64,000 bases of DNA from Flavobacterium sp. (GTDB lineage: Bacteria; Bacteroidota; Bacteroidia; Flavobacteriales; Flavobacteriaceae): contig JAEUTY010000016.1 of NCBI GenBank assembly GCA_016787805.1, positions 37,951 to 101,950 of the forward strand. Direction: 5' to 3'. Shown piece by piece: positions 1 to 7,929 of the stretch; position 1 is the first letter of the stretch, and the number at the start of each line of letters is the position of its first letter. A program made the translations under genes and the position numbers. Below the pieces are notes generated by a model. The model had not been told where the DNA came from and made no database searches. It saw only the letters and a program-made list of their open reading frames with translations.

Positions 1-82
1 TTTAACTACCAAAAATAATCGTTTAACTACTTGATTTTTAATTTTATATAAGATAAAAACTTACAAAAACAACAATAATAAA

Positions 83-113
83 AAATCCTTGACTACTTCA
101 TAATCAAGGATTT
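83..113 (-). terminator. Rho-independent terminator after tpiA
   Basis: A 10-bp perfect stem (AAATCCTTGA at 83-92, TCAAGGATTT at 104-113) closes an 11-base loop. Read on the minus strand it is followed by a T-rich run (complement of about 71-82), so it would end the DoxX-TlpA-tpiA transcript. The first 80 bases of the window hold no gene that I can see. Confidence 0.8.
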
Positions 114-134
114 ATATTCTGTGTTGGAGAATAA

Positions 135-887
135 TTATAAAATTGCTTGTACAATTGCTGTAAAATCATCTGCTTTTAATGCTGCTCCACCAATCAATCC
201 ACCATCAACATCGGGTTTTGAAAAAATTTCTTTAGCATTGTCGGGTTTTACACTTCCACCATATAAAATGGAAACATCATCTGCAACCGACTCATAGCGT
301 TGACGCACTGTATTTCGAATAAATTCATGCATTTCTTGTGCTTGTTCAGGCGAAGCAGTTTCACCAGTTCCAATGGCCCAAACAGGTTCGTAAGCTAAAA
401 TAATATTGCTCCAATCGTCATTTTTGATGTGAAATAATCCATCACGCAATTGGTTTTCAACGACATTAAAATGTTGGTTATTTTGACGGTCTTTCAATTC
501 TTCGCCAAAACAAAAAATTACTTTCATGTTGTGCGCCAAAGCAGTATTGACTTTATAAGCTAAAATCGCATCGGTTTCATGAAAGTACGAACGACGCTCT
601 GAATGCCCTAAAATAACGGTATCAACACCAATACTTTTGAGCATATCAGCCGAAATTTCGCCTGTATAAGCACCGCTTTCATTTTGATGCATATTTTGAG
701 CCGCTACCGTAATATTGGTAAACTCCAAATGATCAACAGCCGAAGCCAAATTGACAAATGTTGGAGCAACAATGACTTGGGCGTCAATGTCGTGTGGAAT
801 TTTATCAATCAATTCATTCAATAAATCTTCGGTTTCTTCGGCATTTTTGTTCATTTTCCAATTGCCAGCCACTATTTTATGTCTCAT
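135..887 (-). CDS. tpiA: triosephosphate isomerase
   Basis: Cytosolic glycolytic enzyme that interconverts dihydroxyacetone phosphate and glyceraldehyde 3-phosphate. The 250-residue length is normal for the family. All catalytic features are visible: N9 and K11 in the GNWKMN motif, H95 in ILGHSERR, the catalytic glutamate E167 in AYEPVWAIGTG, and the phosphate-gripping GGSV and GGAALK turns near the C-terminus. It is the last gene of a minus-strand set after the DoxX/thioredoxin fusion and a TlpA-like lipoprotein, two bases downstream of the latter, so it is probably co-transcribed. The ATG at 887 is the natural start because the family begins at this point. Identification is secure. Confidence 0.97.
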   Translation of the reverse strand: MRHKIVAGNWKMNKNAEETEDLLNELIDKIPHDIDAQVIVAPTFVNLASAVDHLEFTNITVAAQNMHQNESGAYTGEISADMLKSIGVDTVILGHSERRSYFHETDAILAYKVNTALAHNMKVIFCFGEELKDRQNNQHFNVVENQLRDGLFHIKNDDWSNIILAYEPVWAIGTGETASPEQAQEMHEFIRNTVRQRYESVADDVSILYGGSVKPDNAKEIFSKPDVDGGLIGGAALKADDFTAIVQAIL

Positions 888-889
888 TT

Positions 890-1387
890 TTAGCTTTTTA
901 ATATGTTGTTAATTTTATCAAAATCGGTTTCAATGGCACGATAAATTAGTATTTTCCCTTTTTCATCCACTATAATGTAACGCGGAATCCAATCCAAATC
1001 AATCGATTTGCCGAATTCGCCTTTCATCATTTTTTCATCATTTACCCAAAATAATTGGCCTTTTAATTCGTGTTTAGCAACTGCTTCTTTCCATTTGTCC
1101 ATCGATTTATCCATCGAAATGAATACGTAATTCACATTCGGATTGTTGGCTTGCATTTCCTTTACTTTTGGCATTGCTTTGACACAATCACTACACCAAC
1201 CAGCCCAAATTTCGATTACAGTTTTCTTGCCTTTGTTGGCATCAATGATACTTTGAAAAGAAGTTTTTGTTCCTTCTAAAGTCGTTAATTCGTAGCTTAA
1301 ACTTTCTTTTGAAAACTCAGTTTTCTGCGCATTTGTACATGAAATTGTTGTTAAAACAATTGTCATCATTGATATTATTTTTTTCAT
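890..1387 (-). CDS. TlpA-like thioredoxin-fold lipoprotein
   Basis: 165 residues. The N-terminus is a lipoprotein signal with the lipobox cysteine at C17 (TTISC), placing the protein in the periplasm or on a membrane. The thioredoxin fold carries a WCSDC active site (C65 and C68) and a cis-proline segment near the C-terminus (IPRYIIVD), as in TlpA/ResA disulfide reductases. It probably handles disulfides of exported proteins; its substrate cannot be told. It lies six bases after a DoxX/thioredoxin fusion gene on the same strand, and the two may work as electron donor and acceptor. It directly precedes tpiA, which looks like a co-transcribed but functionally unrelated gene. Confidence 0.85.
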   Translation of the reverse strand: MKKIISMMTIVLTTISCTNAQKTEFSKESLSYELTTLEGTKTSFQSIIDANKGKKTVIEIWAGWCSDCVKAMPKVKEMQANNPNVNYVFISMDKSMDKWKEAVAKHELKGQLFWVNDEKMMKGEFGKSIDLDWIPRYIIVDEKGKILIYRAIETDFDKINNILKS

Positions 1388-1393
1388 ATTTTT

Positions 1394-2515
1394 TTATTTT
1401 AATCCTAGTTCTTTTTTAGTTTTGGTTAGCAATGGTTTTAACTCACTTCCGTGAAATTGGTTTGGACCTTCTGGATCGAACCAATATTTTATTTCATTTC
1501 CATTCCATAAATACTTCACTCCTGGCGTATTTTTATTGCTTCCCATCAAATCATAAAACGGAATAATTTCTACAATTTTATATGGATATTTGGCACCAGC
1601 AATCGAAAAGAACTCTGGAATTTTTTCAGGTTCTTCGTTCATAAACAAAATCGAAATGGGAGGAAAGTTTTTGTCTTTGGCTTTCATTTCAGTCAGTTCT
1701 TTGCAAGCATGTTGACAATGATCACAACCAGGAACAAAGAAACACAGCAACTGTTTTCCGGTATCTATTTTAGGATAAAATTTGGCGTAACCCGATTTTA
1801 CTTTGGTTGGTTCGTCAGTGTTTTCAACCACTTTTGCTGGTGTTTTTGCTGTGTCAACTTTAACTGTTGTAACTTCTGTAGTTGTAGTATCATTTTCGAT
1901 AATAGCAGTATTTGCATCCACTCCCAATGAATCAATTGTTGTTTCTAGTGGAGTTACTGAAAACGAATTTTCTTCTAAAGGACGAATCGGAGCCAACATA
2001 AATAATGACAAAATCGAGGCAAATAAACCCGTCAGCAAAACCCAAAAGTTGTGTTTTTCGTTTTCTTTAGGTAATAAAAAATAAAGTCCAACTAACAAAC
2101 CAATCGCGACGATATTTTTTACAATAGATTCAGCTGGAGTCATCGGAATTAATTCGCCAAAACAACCGCAATTGCCAGTATTTCCGTTGGACAAAATTAA
2201 GTAAGCCAAATGGCCAATAAAAACCGCCAACATTAAAATAGTTACTGGAATTATAAAACGTTTTAGATAGTGTTTTTGTAAAAGTAAAATGCCTAATGCC
2301 AATTCAATTCCGATTAAAATTCGAGAAAAATAAGGCGCAATAGTTTGTGAAAAACCTAGCGTATACAATTGTTTTACTTCGAATGTAGAAATGGCAAAAT
2401 AAGGTGAATCAAGTAGTTCGCTTTTCGATAATTTGGCTACAGCCGAAACGATAAAAAGTAGCGAAACAACGATTCGTAAAACCCAAGCTATCGTATTTTT
2501 AGTAGATGTTTGCAT
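1394..2515 (-). CDS. DoxX/MauE-type membrane protein with C-terminal thioredoxin-like domain
   Basis: 373 residues. Four or so hydrophobic segments (about 9-29, 63-80, 87-110, 130-148) form a DoxX/MauE-like membrane domain holding a CGC motif (C116, C118). A further hydrophobic stretch (about 158-176) is followed by a Thr/Val/Glu-rich linker (about 185-240) and a thioredoxin-like domain with a CDHC site (C264, C267). This family, common in Bacteroidota, is thought to be a membrane electron conduit for disulfide chemistry. The arrangement suggests electrons pass from the quinone pool or membrane cysteines to the outside thioredoxin domain, then perhaps to the TlpA-like lipoprotein encoded next. 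That is inference from architecture and position. Confidence 0.8.
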   Translation of the reverse strand: MQTSTKNTIAWVLRIVVSLLFIVSAVAKLSKSELLDSPYFAISTFEVKQLYTLGFSQTIAPYFSRILIGIELALGILLLQKHYLKRFIIPVTILMLAVFIGHLAYLILSNGNTGNCGCFGELIPMTPAESIVKNIVAIGLLVGLYFLLPKENEKHNFWVLLTGLFASILSLFMLAPIRPLEENSFSVTPLETTIDSLGVDANTAIIENDTTTTEVTTVKVDTAKTPAKVVENTDEPTKVKSGYAKFYPKIDTGKQLLCFFVPGCDHCQHACKELTEMKAKDKNFPPISILFMNEEPEKIPEFFSIAGAKYPYKIVEIIPFYDLMGSNKNTPGVKYLWNGNEIKYWFDPEGPNQFHGSELKPLLTKTKKELGLK

Positions 2516-2635
2516 ATTATTCTTTTTTACAAAGATAAATTCTATTGGGAAATGGTGTTGTTAATGATTTGTTATTGCTACTTTAAATCCAAAAAGCAAA
2601 AAACAAATTACAAATAAGTTCAAAATTATAATAAT

Positions 2636-2659
2636 CAAATTTCAAAAAAGAAATGACAA
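2636..2659. repeat. left arm of inverted AT-rich repeat flanking the four-helix-bundle gene
   Basis: CAAATTTCAAAAAA (2636-2649) is a perfect inverted match to 3120-3133, and the adjoining GAAATGACAA (2650-2659) is a perfect inverted match to 3138-3147. The bases around both arms (2597-2635 and 3083-3119) are similar low-complexity text. The pair encloses a single small gene. Confidence 0.6.
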
Positions 2660-2672
2660 TTTTCAAGAACTA

Positions 2673-3032
2673 TTATTTTGACTTTTCTATTATACTCGAA
2701 AAAATCATTTTTAATTCTTCTGCTTCTCTAATCAATTTTGAAATTTCTACTTCAAATTCATTTTCAAAAGTGTTTACAGCTTTCAAAATTTTTAACCAAA
2801 ATCTACTTTCTTTAGATTCTTTTCTGCAAATTTTGGCTCTGTAACAAAAATCTTTTTTACTCAAAGATTCGTTGGCTTCAATATAATTGGCTCCGATAGA
2901 ACCTGAAGAACGAACCAATTGTTTACTATCTTCATTATTGGAAATTGTTTTTGGAATTTTAGCTAAAAACAACCTACAATCAATGGCAAATTTTAGAGTT
3001 CGATCCTCTAAATCATATTTTTTGGTTTCCAT
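2673..3032 (-). CDS. four-helix bundle protein (S23/Avd-like)
   Basis: 119 residues, highly helical and charged. The central SSGSIGANYIEANES segment is the hallmark of the four-helix-bundle family that includes proteins encoded in 23S rRNA intervening sequences and the accessory Avd protein of diversity-generating retroelements. No reverse transcriptase or variable region is in this window, so it is an orphan member of unknown role, possibly binding nucleic acid as its relatives do. It is flanked by an inverted repeat (2636-2659 and 3120-3147), which suggests that the gene arrived as a cassette. The ATG at 3032 gives the usual METKKYDLEDRTLKFA start. Confidence 0.85.
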   Translation of the reverse strand: METKKYDLEDRTLKFAIDCRLFLAKIPKTISNNEDSKQLVRSSGSIGANYIEANESLSKKDFCYRAKICRKESKESRFWLKILKAVNTFENEFEVEISKLIREAEELKMIFSSIIEKSK

Positions 3033-3119
3033 GGCTTTGAGTTTATTATTTAAATTTTGGCTTATATTTTAGATACTTTCTTTTTGATTTTTTAATTTGA
3101 AATTTTTAGAAATTATTTG

Positions 3120-3147
3120 TTTTTTGAAATTTGTTATTTGTCATTTC
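3120..3147. repeat. right arm of inverted AT-rich repeat
   Basis: Contains TTTTTTGAAATTTG (3120-3133) and TTGTCATTTC (3138-3147), the inverted partners of the left arm at 2636-2659. The right arm runs into the stop codon of the DUF1599 gene at 3141. Confidence 0.6.
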
Positions 3148-3683
3148 AACGTGTTCATCAAAATCAACGCAAACACCGAGTAATTAATCATATCTTGGTA
3201 ATTGGCATCAATTCCTTCTGAAACGATGGTTTTACCTTTGTTATCTTCAATTTGTTTGACGCGAAGCAATTTCTGTAAAATCAAATCGGTCAATGAACTC
3301 ACGCGCATTTCACGCCAAGCTTCACCATAATCATGGTTTTTGTTTTCCATCAATTGTTTGGTAATGCCGATTTTTTCATCGTACAATTCAGACGCTTTTT
3401 TCACATCCAAATCAGGTTGATCCACTACGCCCAATTCCAATTGAATTAAAGCCATGATACAATAATTGATGATGCCAATGAATTCGCCTGTTTCGTCTTC
3501 GTCTACTTTTCGTACTTCATTTTCTTGTAAACTACGAATGCGTTGGGCTTTGATAAAGATTTGATCGGTCAACGAAGGCAAGCGTAAAATCCGCCAAGCG
3601 CTTCCGTAATCGGTCATTTTTTTTACAAATAAATCACGGCAAATCGCGATTACTTGGTCATATTCTTGAGAGGTTGAACTCAT
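3141..3683 (-). CDS. DUF1599 domain protein, internally duplicated
   Basis: 180 residues made of two copies of one roughly 80-residue module. Each copy starts with a YD.. helix and carries a (D)YG.AWR...LTD pattern (around residues 27-38 and 116-127), followed by a long helix ending in an INY..MAL/INYSVFAL segment. Every Bacteroidota genome I know of has one such gene; it is described as a nucleotide modification associated domain family, but the biochemical role is not established. The ATG at 3683 is the only reasonable start. The stop codon lies inside the right arm of the inverted repeat, so the cassette next door abuts it. Confidence 0.85.
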   Translation of the reverse strand: MSSTSQEYDQVIAICRDLFVKKMTDYGSAWRILRLPSLTDQIFIKAQRIRSLQENEVRKVDEDETGEFIGIINYCIMALIQLELGVVDQPDLDVKKASELYDEKIGITKQLMENKNHDYGEAWREMRVSSLTDLILQKLLRVKQIEDNKGKTIVSEGIDANYQDMINYSVFALILMNTLK

Positions 3684-3769
3684 TTGAATGCTGTATTTGA
3701 AATTTTCCCAAAAGTAAAGAATAAGAAACTATAATTCCAATTCTGTGGTGAAAAACTGTCTTCAGAAAT

Positions 3770-5629
3770 TTATTTTACTTCTAAAATATTGTCTTTTTTA
3801 TTCGAATCAGGTACATAAGTGCTTCCCAATGTTACTTTTTTGATTTTTTTATTGCTTTTGGTAGAAACGATAACTGTTTTATTACCATTCTTCCATGCTT
3901 CAATCGTTTTATGAATTTTTTCTTTGCTTCCGTCGGCAAAAGTAATTTCAACATCAATAGGTAAAGGTTTGTTGCCTTTATTTTCAATCGTAATCTGTTT
4001 TCCTTTTACATTTTTTATTGCCAAATCAAGAACGCCTCCTTCAAAAAACCATTTTTTCCAAAACCAATTCAGGTTTTTTCCACTTCCTGTATTCATACTG
4101 TAAAAGAAGTCATTCGGCATCGGATGTTTGCCATTCCACGTTTTGATGTAATGATGCAAGGCTTTGAAAAACAAATCATCGCCAAGCAAATCTTTCACAT
4201 ACAAATAACCAAATGCAGGTTTTGGATAGGAGTTGATGAACATTGCTTCACCATACAATTGTGTTGTTAAAGTTGTGATAGGCAAATCTATTTCGGTTCC
4301 CGATGTTATTGAAGTTCGGTCAATTCCATACAAATCAACAATGTTTGGATCAATCATCGGACTAATCAACCATTCGCCAATCGTTGCCCAACCTTCATCC
4401 ATCCAACCGTATTTGGTTTCGTTGGTTCCCATGTAAAAAGGAAACATCGTGTGGAAAATTTCATGATCGGTCAATTCAATACTTTCAGCTCGATCTTCCA
4501 CTGGATTATCATTCACCATCATAGGATATTCCATCTGATCCAAGCCATCAAAAACGGTTTCATGACTGTAAGGAAACGGCCATTTCGGAAAATTGAAACT
4601 CATCGCTTCAACTGTTTTTCGAGCATCAGAAGCGACATAATGATAATCTTTGTGTGCGTCATTGAACACAGCATCTACACGAGTTCGTCGATGTGTTACT
4701 TTGTCTACTTCTACACTCGACGATTGCCAAACGTAATGATTGCTAAAAGCAACGGCAATTTCAGTTACATTTTTGACATCAAATTTCCAAGTATTGGTTG
4801 GGTTGTTTGATTTAGTGATGTTGCCACTTTTCAAATCATTGTTATCTATAATGTAGCGAATTTCATCGTTATTTTCTGCTTCTTGAATTCGTGTGCAGTA
4901 CTTGTCATGGTATACTTCACTACAATTTAGCAAATCGCCTGTAGCCCAAACCATATAATCATTAGGAAGCGTTATCGATGTTTTGAAATTGCAAAAATCA
5001 TTGTAAAATTCATGTGTGCCTAAATACTGATTTCTGTTCCAACCATCGATGTCGTCATACACGGCAATTCGTGGAAAAAAATAGGCAATAAAGAAGGCAC
5101 CATCGTCAATTTGTCCAGTTCTCATGTGCGAACCTTTATTCAATGTATACGAAAATTGAATCGTAAATTTCAGGCTTTGTTTAGGCAAAAGAGGTTGAAT
5201 TCTGACGCTCATGTTGGTGGCGTTGATGAACCAATTGTTAGCTTCGACTACCGAATTATTGATGCTCATACTTTCGATATTCATTCCTTCATTCGTGTCT
5301 TCATCATCAAATTTCATTAATCGAGGTGAACCTTTCTTGTAAATATTAGGATACAATTTGAACACAATTTCACGTAAAGTATCATTACTATTGTTAAAAT
5401 ACGTGATTTCTTCTGATCCGTTTAACAAACGATTGGTTGGATTAAAATTGACGTTAATCACATAATCAGCAGTGTTTTGCCAATAATTTTTACCAGGAAA
5501 ACCATCTTCTGAACGTGTTTTTTTAGCATAAGTAGCCGTAATATTTTTTGGAGTTGGCAAAGTAGTTTGTGCAAAGGAATAATGATTGACAAGAGCAACA
5601 AGGATAGTAATGAATATTAATTTACGCAT
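3770..5629 (-). CDS. secreted M1-family zinc aminopeptidase-like protein
   Basis: 619 residues from the ATG at 5629; a TTG just upstream is less likely. A cleavable signal peptide (MRKLIFITIL to about residue 20, ending SFAQ) points to export. The N-terminal beta domain is followed by a gluzincin catalytic domain with HEIFH (H389, E390, H393) and a downstream zinc-binding glutamate in the DEGWA motif. A GLDQMEYPMM segment stands at the place of the GxMEN substrate loop of canonical M1 enzymes. It probably trims peptides in the periplasm or outside the cell. The C-terminal 80 residues form a small beta domain. It stands alone, divergent from folP. Confidence 0.9.
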   Translation of the reverse strand: MRKLIFITILVALVNHYSFAQTTLPTPKNITATYAKKTRSEDGFPGKNYWQNTADYVINVNFNPTNRLLNGSEEITYFNNSNDTLREIVFKLYPNIYKKGSPRLMKFDDEDTNEGMNIESMSINNSVVEANNWFINATNMSVRIQPLLPKQSLKFTIQFSYTLNKGSHMRTGQIDDGAFFIAYFFPRIAVYDDIDGWNRNQYLGTHEFYNDFCNFKTSITLPNDYMVWATGDLLNCSEVYHDKYCTRIQEAENNDEIRYIIDNNDLKSGNITKSNNPTNTWKFDVKNVTEIAVAFSNHYVWQSSSVEVDKVTHRRTRVDAVFNDAHKDYHYVASDARKTVEAMSFNFPKWPFPYSHETVFDGLDQMEYPMMVNDNPVEDRAESIELTDHEIFHTMFPFYMGTNETKYGWMDEGWATIGEWLISPMIDPNIVDLYGIDRTSITSGTEIDLPITTLTTQLYGEAMFINSYPKPAFGYLYVKDLLGDDLFFKALHHYIKTWNGKHPMPNDFFYSMNTGSGKNLNWFWKKWFFEGGVLDLAIKNVKGKQITIENKGNKPLPIDVEITFADGSKEKIHKTIEAWKNGNKTVIVSTKSNKKIKKVTLGSTYVPDSNKKDNILEVK

Positions 5630-5658
5630 CAATTGACGGTTTTAAAATTTAATGATAC

Positions 5659-5666
5659 CAAAAGTA
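5659..5666 (-). promoter_or_regulatory. -7 promoter element for the M1 peptidase gene
   Basis: TACTTTTG on the minus strand fits the flavobacterial TAnnTTTG word and lies about 30 bases before the ATG at 5629. A clear TTG at -33 is not seen, so this is a moderate call. Confidence 0.5.
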
Positions 5667-5772
5667 CTAAAAACACTTTGTTTATATGAATTAATTGAAT
5701 TGTATTTTCTGTTTGAAAGATTTACCTTTACCAACAGAAGATAATTCTTAATTAACTCATAATAGCTGTAAA

Positions 5773-6600
5773 ATGACCCTCAATTGCAAAGGACAACTCA
5801 TCGATTTAGCGTCACCCAAAGTAATGGGAATTGTGAATATAACGCCAAATTCATTTTATGATGGTGGAAAGTTGACCGATGAAAACAGCATCTTGAATCA
5901 GGTTGAAAAAATGCTTTTAGAAGGAGCCACTTTTATTGATATTGGCGGTTATTCAAGCAAACCGAATGCGGAATTTGTCTCTGAAAATGAAGAACTTGAG
6001 CGTGTAATTCCGGTTATCAAAAGCATTGTAAAAGAATTTCCGAAGGCTGTACTTTCAATCGATACTTTTCGTAGCAAAGTTGCCAAAGAATCGGTCGAAA
6101 ATGGAGTAGCAATCATCAACGATATTTCAGCTGGCAATTTAGATGAAAACATGATGCAGACGGTTGCTCAACTTCGTGTTCCGTATATCATGATGCACAT
6201 GAAAGGAACGCCGCAAACCATGCAATCGTTGGCACAATACGATGATTTGTTAAAGGAAATACTGTTTTATTTTTCTGAAAAAATAGCGTTAGCTAGAAGT
6301 TTCGGAATCAATGATTTGATTATTGATCCTGGTTTTGGTTTTGCGAAAACCTTAGAGCAAAATTTTGAGTTATTGAGTAAGTTAGAACTTTTAAAAATGC
6401 TTGAATTGCCAATATTAGTTGGTGTTTCTAGAAAATCAATGATTTACAAGACATTAGAAATCGACGCTACTCAAGCGCTAAATGGAACAACTTCTTTGCA
6501 TACTATTTCACTGATGAAAGGAGCAAAAATTCTTCGTGTTCACGATGTAAAAGAAGCCATAGAATGCGTTCAACTGTACCAAAAAATAATGAATAAATAA
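5773..6600 (+). CDS. folP: dihydropteroate synthase
   Basis: Cytosolic folate enzyme that condenses 6-hydroxymethyl-7,8-dihydropterin pyrophosphate with 4-aminobenzoate; target of sulfonamides. 275 residues, normal length. The TIM-barrel signatures are intact: VMGIVNITPNSFYDGG (from residue 18), the DIGGYSS pterin loop, SIDTFRS, NDISAG, the DPGFGFAKT motif and the SRKSMI phosphate-binding segment. It is divergent from the M1 peptidase and overlaps the next lipoprotein gene in a TAATG arrangement, so the two are translationally coupled. Confidence 0.97.
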   Translation: MTLNCKGQLIDLASPKVMGIVNITPNSFYDGGKLTDENSILNQVEKMLLEGATFIDIGGYSSKPNAEFVSENEELERVIPVIKSIVKEFPKAVLSIDTFRSKVAKESVENGVAIINDISAGNLDENMMQTVAQLRVPYIMMHMKGTPQTMQSLAQYDDLLKEILFYFSEKIALARSFGINDLIIDPGFGFAKTLEQNFELLSKLELLKMLELPILVGVSRKSMIYKTLEIDATQALNGTTSLHTISLMKGAKILRVHDVKEAIECVQLYQKIMNK

Positions 6601-7250
6601 TGAAAAAAATAACCAGTTTAGTTCTTGTTTTAGTATTGATTTCGTGCAACAATAATGAAAAAATGTTGTTGCCTAAAGCAAACAAAACCATTGTGAAAGA
6701 AGTCTACGACCATTCGCCTATTTATTTGTTTTTTAGTGTGAAAGGCAAAGATACTTTGGCCGAATTGAATCGAAAAAACGCCATAGGAACCTCCAATTGG
6801 ATTTTCAATATCGATAAAAGATTACCATTGAAAACAGTTATTCCGCAGTTGCAATTCATGAAAGAGAAAAGAAAAAAAGGCATGCACACCAACGACAAAG
6901 CCGAAGATTATTTTTCATATGCTGATAGTATTGGTAAAAATCTGGCATTTTTGCCGTTTACGAAAGTTACTTATCAATTCGGAATGCCCGATTATGGTAT
7001 ATTTATCGTTTTTACTAAAAAAGATGCTATTGTAGTGATTAACTATTTTACTAAATCTGCAAAAACAGTAACAAAATCCGAAATAGTTAACTATTTACTT
7101 ACTTTAGAAAGTGACAAACCCAACAAATTTTTCTTTTGTCATGAAAAAGAATGTAGTTACGAGCAATTCCTGAGAAACAGCATTTTTATATCCGAATTCA
7201 AGCTGCAAATCCCAGTTTATAGTATAACCAACGAAGAGTTCATTTTTTAG
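6600..7250 (+). CDS. putative lipoprotein of unknown function
   Basis: 216 residues. The N-terminus (MKKITSLVLVLVLISC) is a lipoprotein signal with the lipobox cysteine at C16. The body is a mixed alpha/beta protein without motifs I recognise. Its ATG shares an A with the folP stop codon, so translation is coupled to folP, a pairing seen in related flavobacteria. No function can be assigned. It could be an envelope protein that only shares the folP promoter. Confidence 0.75.
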   Translation: MKKITSLVLVLVLISCNNNEKMLLPKANKTIVKEVYDHSPIYLFFSVKGKDTLAELNRKNAIGTSNWIFNIDKRLPLKTVIPQLQFMKEKRKKGMHTNDKAEDYFSYADSIGKNLAFLPFTKVTYQFGMPDYGIFIVFTKKDAIVVINYFTKSAKTVTKSEIVNYLLTLESDKPNKFFFCHEKECSYEQFLRNSIFISEFKLQIPVYSITNEEFIF

Positions 7251-7281
7251 ACTGCAAGATTATAGGATTATATGACTGTAG
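7250..7281. repeat. imperfect direct repeat, copy A (8-bp periodic)
   Basis: Four successive 8-mers beginning with GACTGCAA and ending with GACTGTAG. It matches 7837-7868 at 29 of 32 positions in the same orientation. The two copies flank rlmH. The first base is the last base of the upstream stop codon. Confidence 0.65.
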
Positions 7282-7323
7282 GATGTTGGAACGTGGATTA
7301 CAGTCTGCCTTTTGCTATCTGAA

Positions 7324-7797
7324 TTACTGATGATGATACGGCTCGCCTTTCAAAATCGTAAATCCTCTATATATCTGTTCGATCACAAATAAGCGAACCA
7401 TTTGATGCGAAAATGTCATCGCCGAAAGTGAAATTTTTCCTTGTGCTTTTTTATACACTTCTTCACTAAAACCATATGGACCGCCAATTACAAAAACCAA
7501 CGTTTTAATTCCAGAATTCATTTTTTTCTGCAAATAATCTGAAAAACCAACACTGCTGAATGAATTTCCGTTTTCATCCAACAAAATTAAATGGTCAGTA
7601 GGAGTGAGCTTGGCCAAAATCAGTTCGCCTTCTTTTTCTTTTTGCTGTGCTTCCGAAAGGTTTTTGGCGTTTTTAATATCAGGAATAATTTCCAAATCAA
7701 ACTTGATGTAAAACGACAATCGTTTGCTGTATTCGTCGATTAACGCTTGCAAATTCTTGTTGTCGGTTTTGCCAATGGCGAGCAGTTTGATGTTCAT
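7324..7797 (-). CDS. rlmH: 23S rRNA pseudouridine(1915) N3-methyltransferase
   Basis: 157-residue SPOUT methyltransferase that methylates pseudouridine 1915 in helix 69 of 23S rRNA, using S-adenosylmethionine. The family signatures are clear: MNIKLLAIGKTD at the N-terminus, LLDENGNSFSS, the glycine-rich VFVIGGPYGFSEEV knot loop, and the C-terminal MTFSHQMVRLFVIEQIYRGFTI with the usual YHHQ ending. The length is exactly that of the family. It is flanked on both sides by an 8-bp periodic direct repeat. Confidence 0.97.
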   Translation of the reverse strand: MNIKLLAIGKTDNKNLQALIDEYSKRLSFYIKFDLEIIPDIKNAKNLSEAQQKEKEGELILAKLTPTDHLILLDENGNSFSSVGFSDYLQKKMNSGIKTLVFVIGGPYGFSEEVYKKAQGKISLSAMTFSHQMVRLFVIEQIYRGFTILKGEPYHHQ

Positions 7798-7811
7798 GAT
7801 TGGACTGCTTA

Positions 7812-7868
7812 GAATGTTAGACTTTTTAGATTTTTGGACTGTAAGACTATAGGATTACATGACTGTAG
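7812..7868. repeat. 8-bp periodic spacer containing direct repeat copy B
   Basis: From 7812 the spacer can be cut into successive 8-mers (GAATGTTA, GACTTTTT, AGATTTTT, GGACTGTA, AGACTATA, GGATTACA, TGACTGTA), most built around GACT/GATT. The part 7837-7868 is copy B of the direct repeat at 7250-7281. Confidence 0.6.
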
Positions 7869-7929
7869 ACTTTGCTGAATTTTATTTATAGTTACTTCTG
7901 AAAACTGTGACTGTGACTGAACACTATTT

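Noticed and set aside
2673-3032. Avd-type accessory gene of a diversity-generating retroelement
   Set aside because: No reverse transcriptase, template repeat or variable-region gene is present in the window, so only an orphan four-helix-bundle protein is called.
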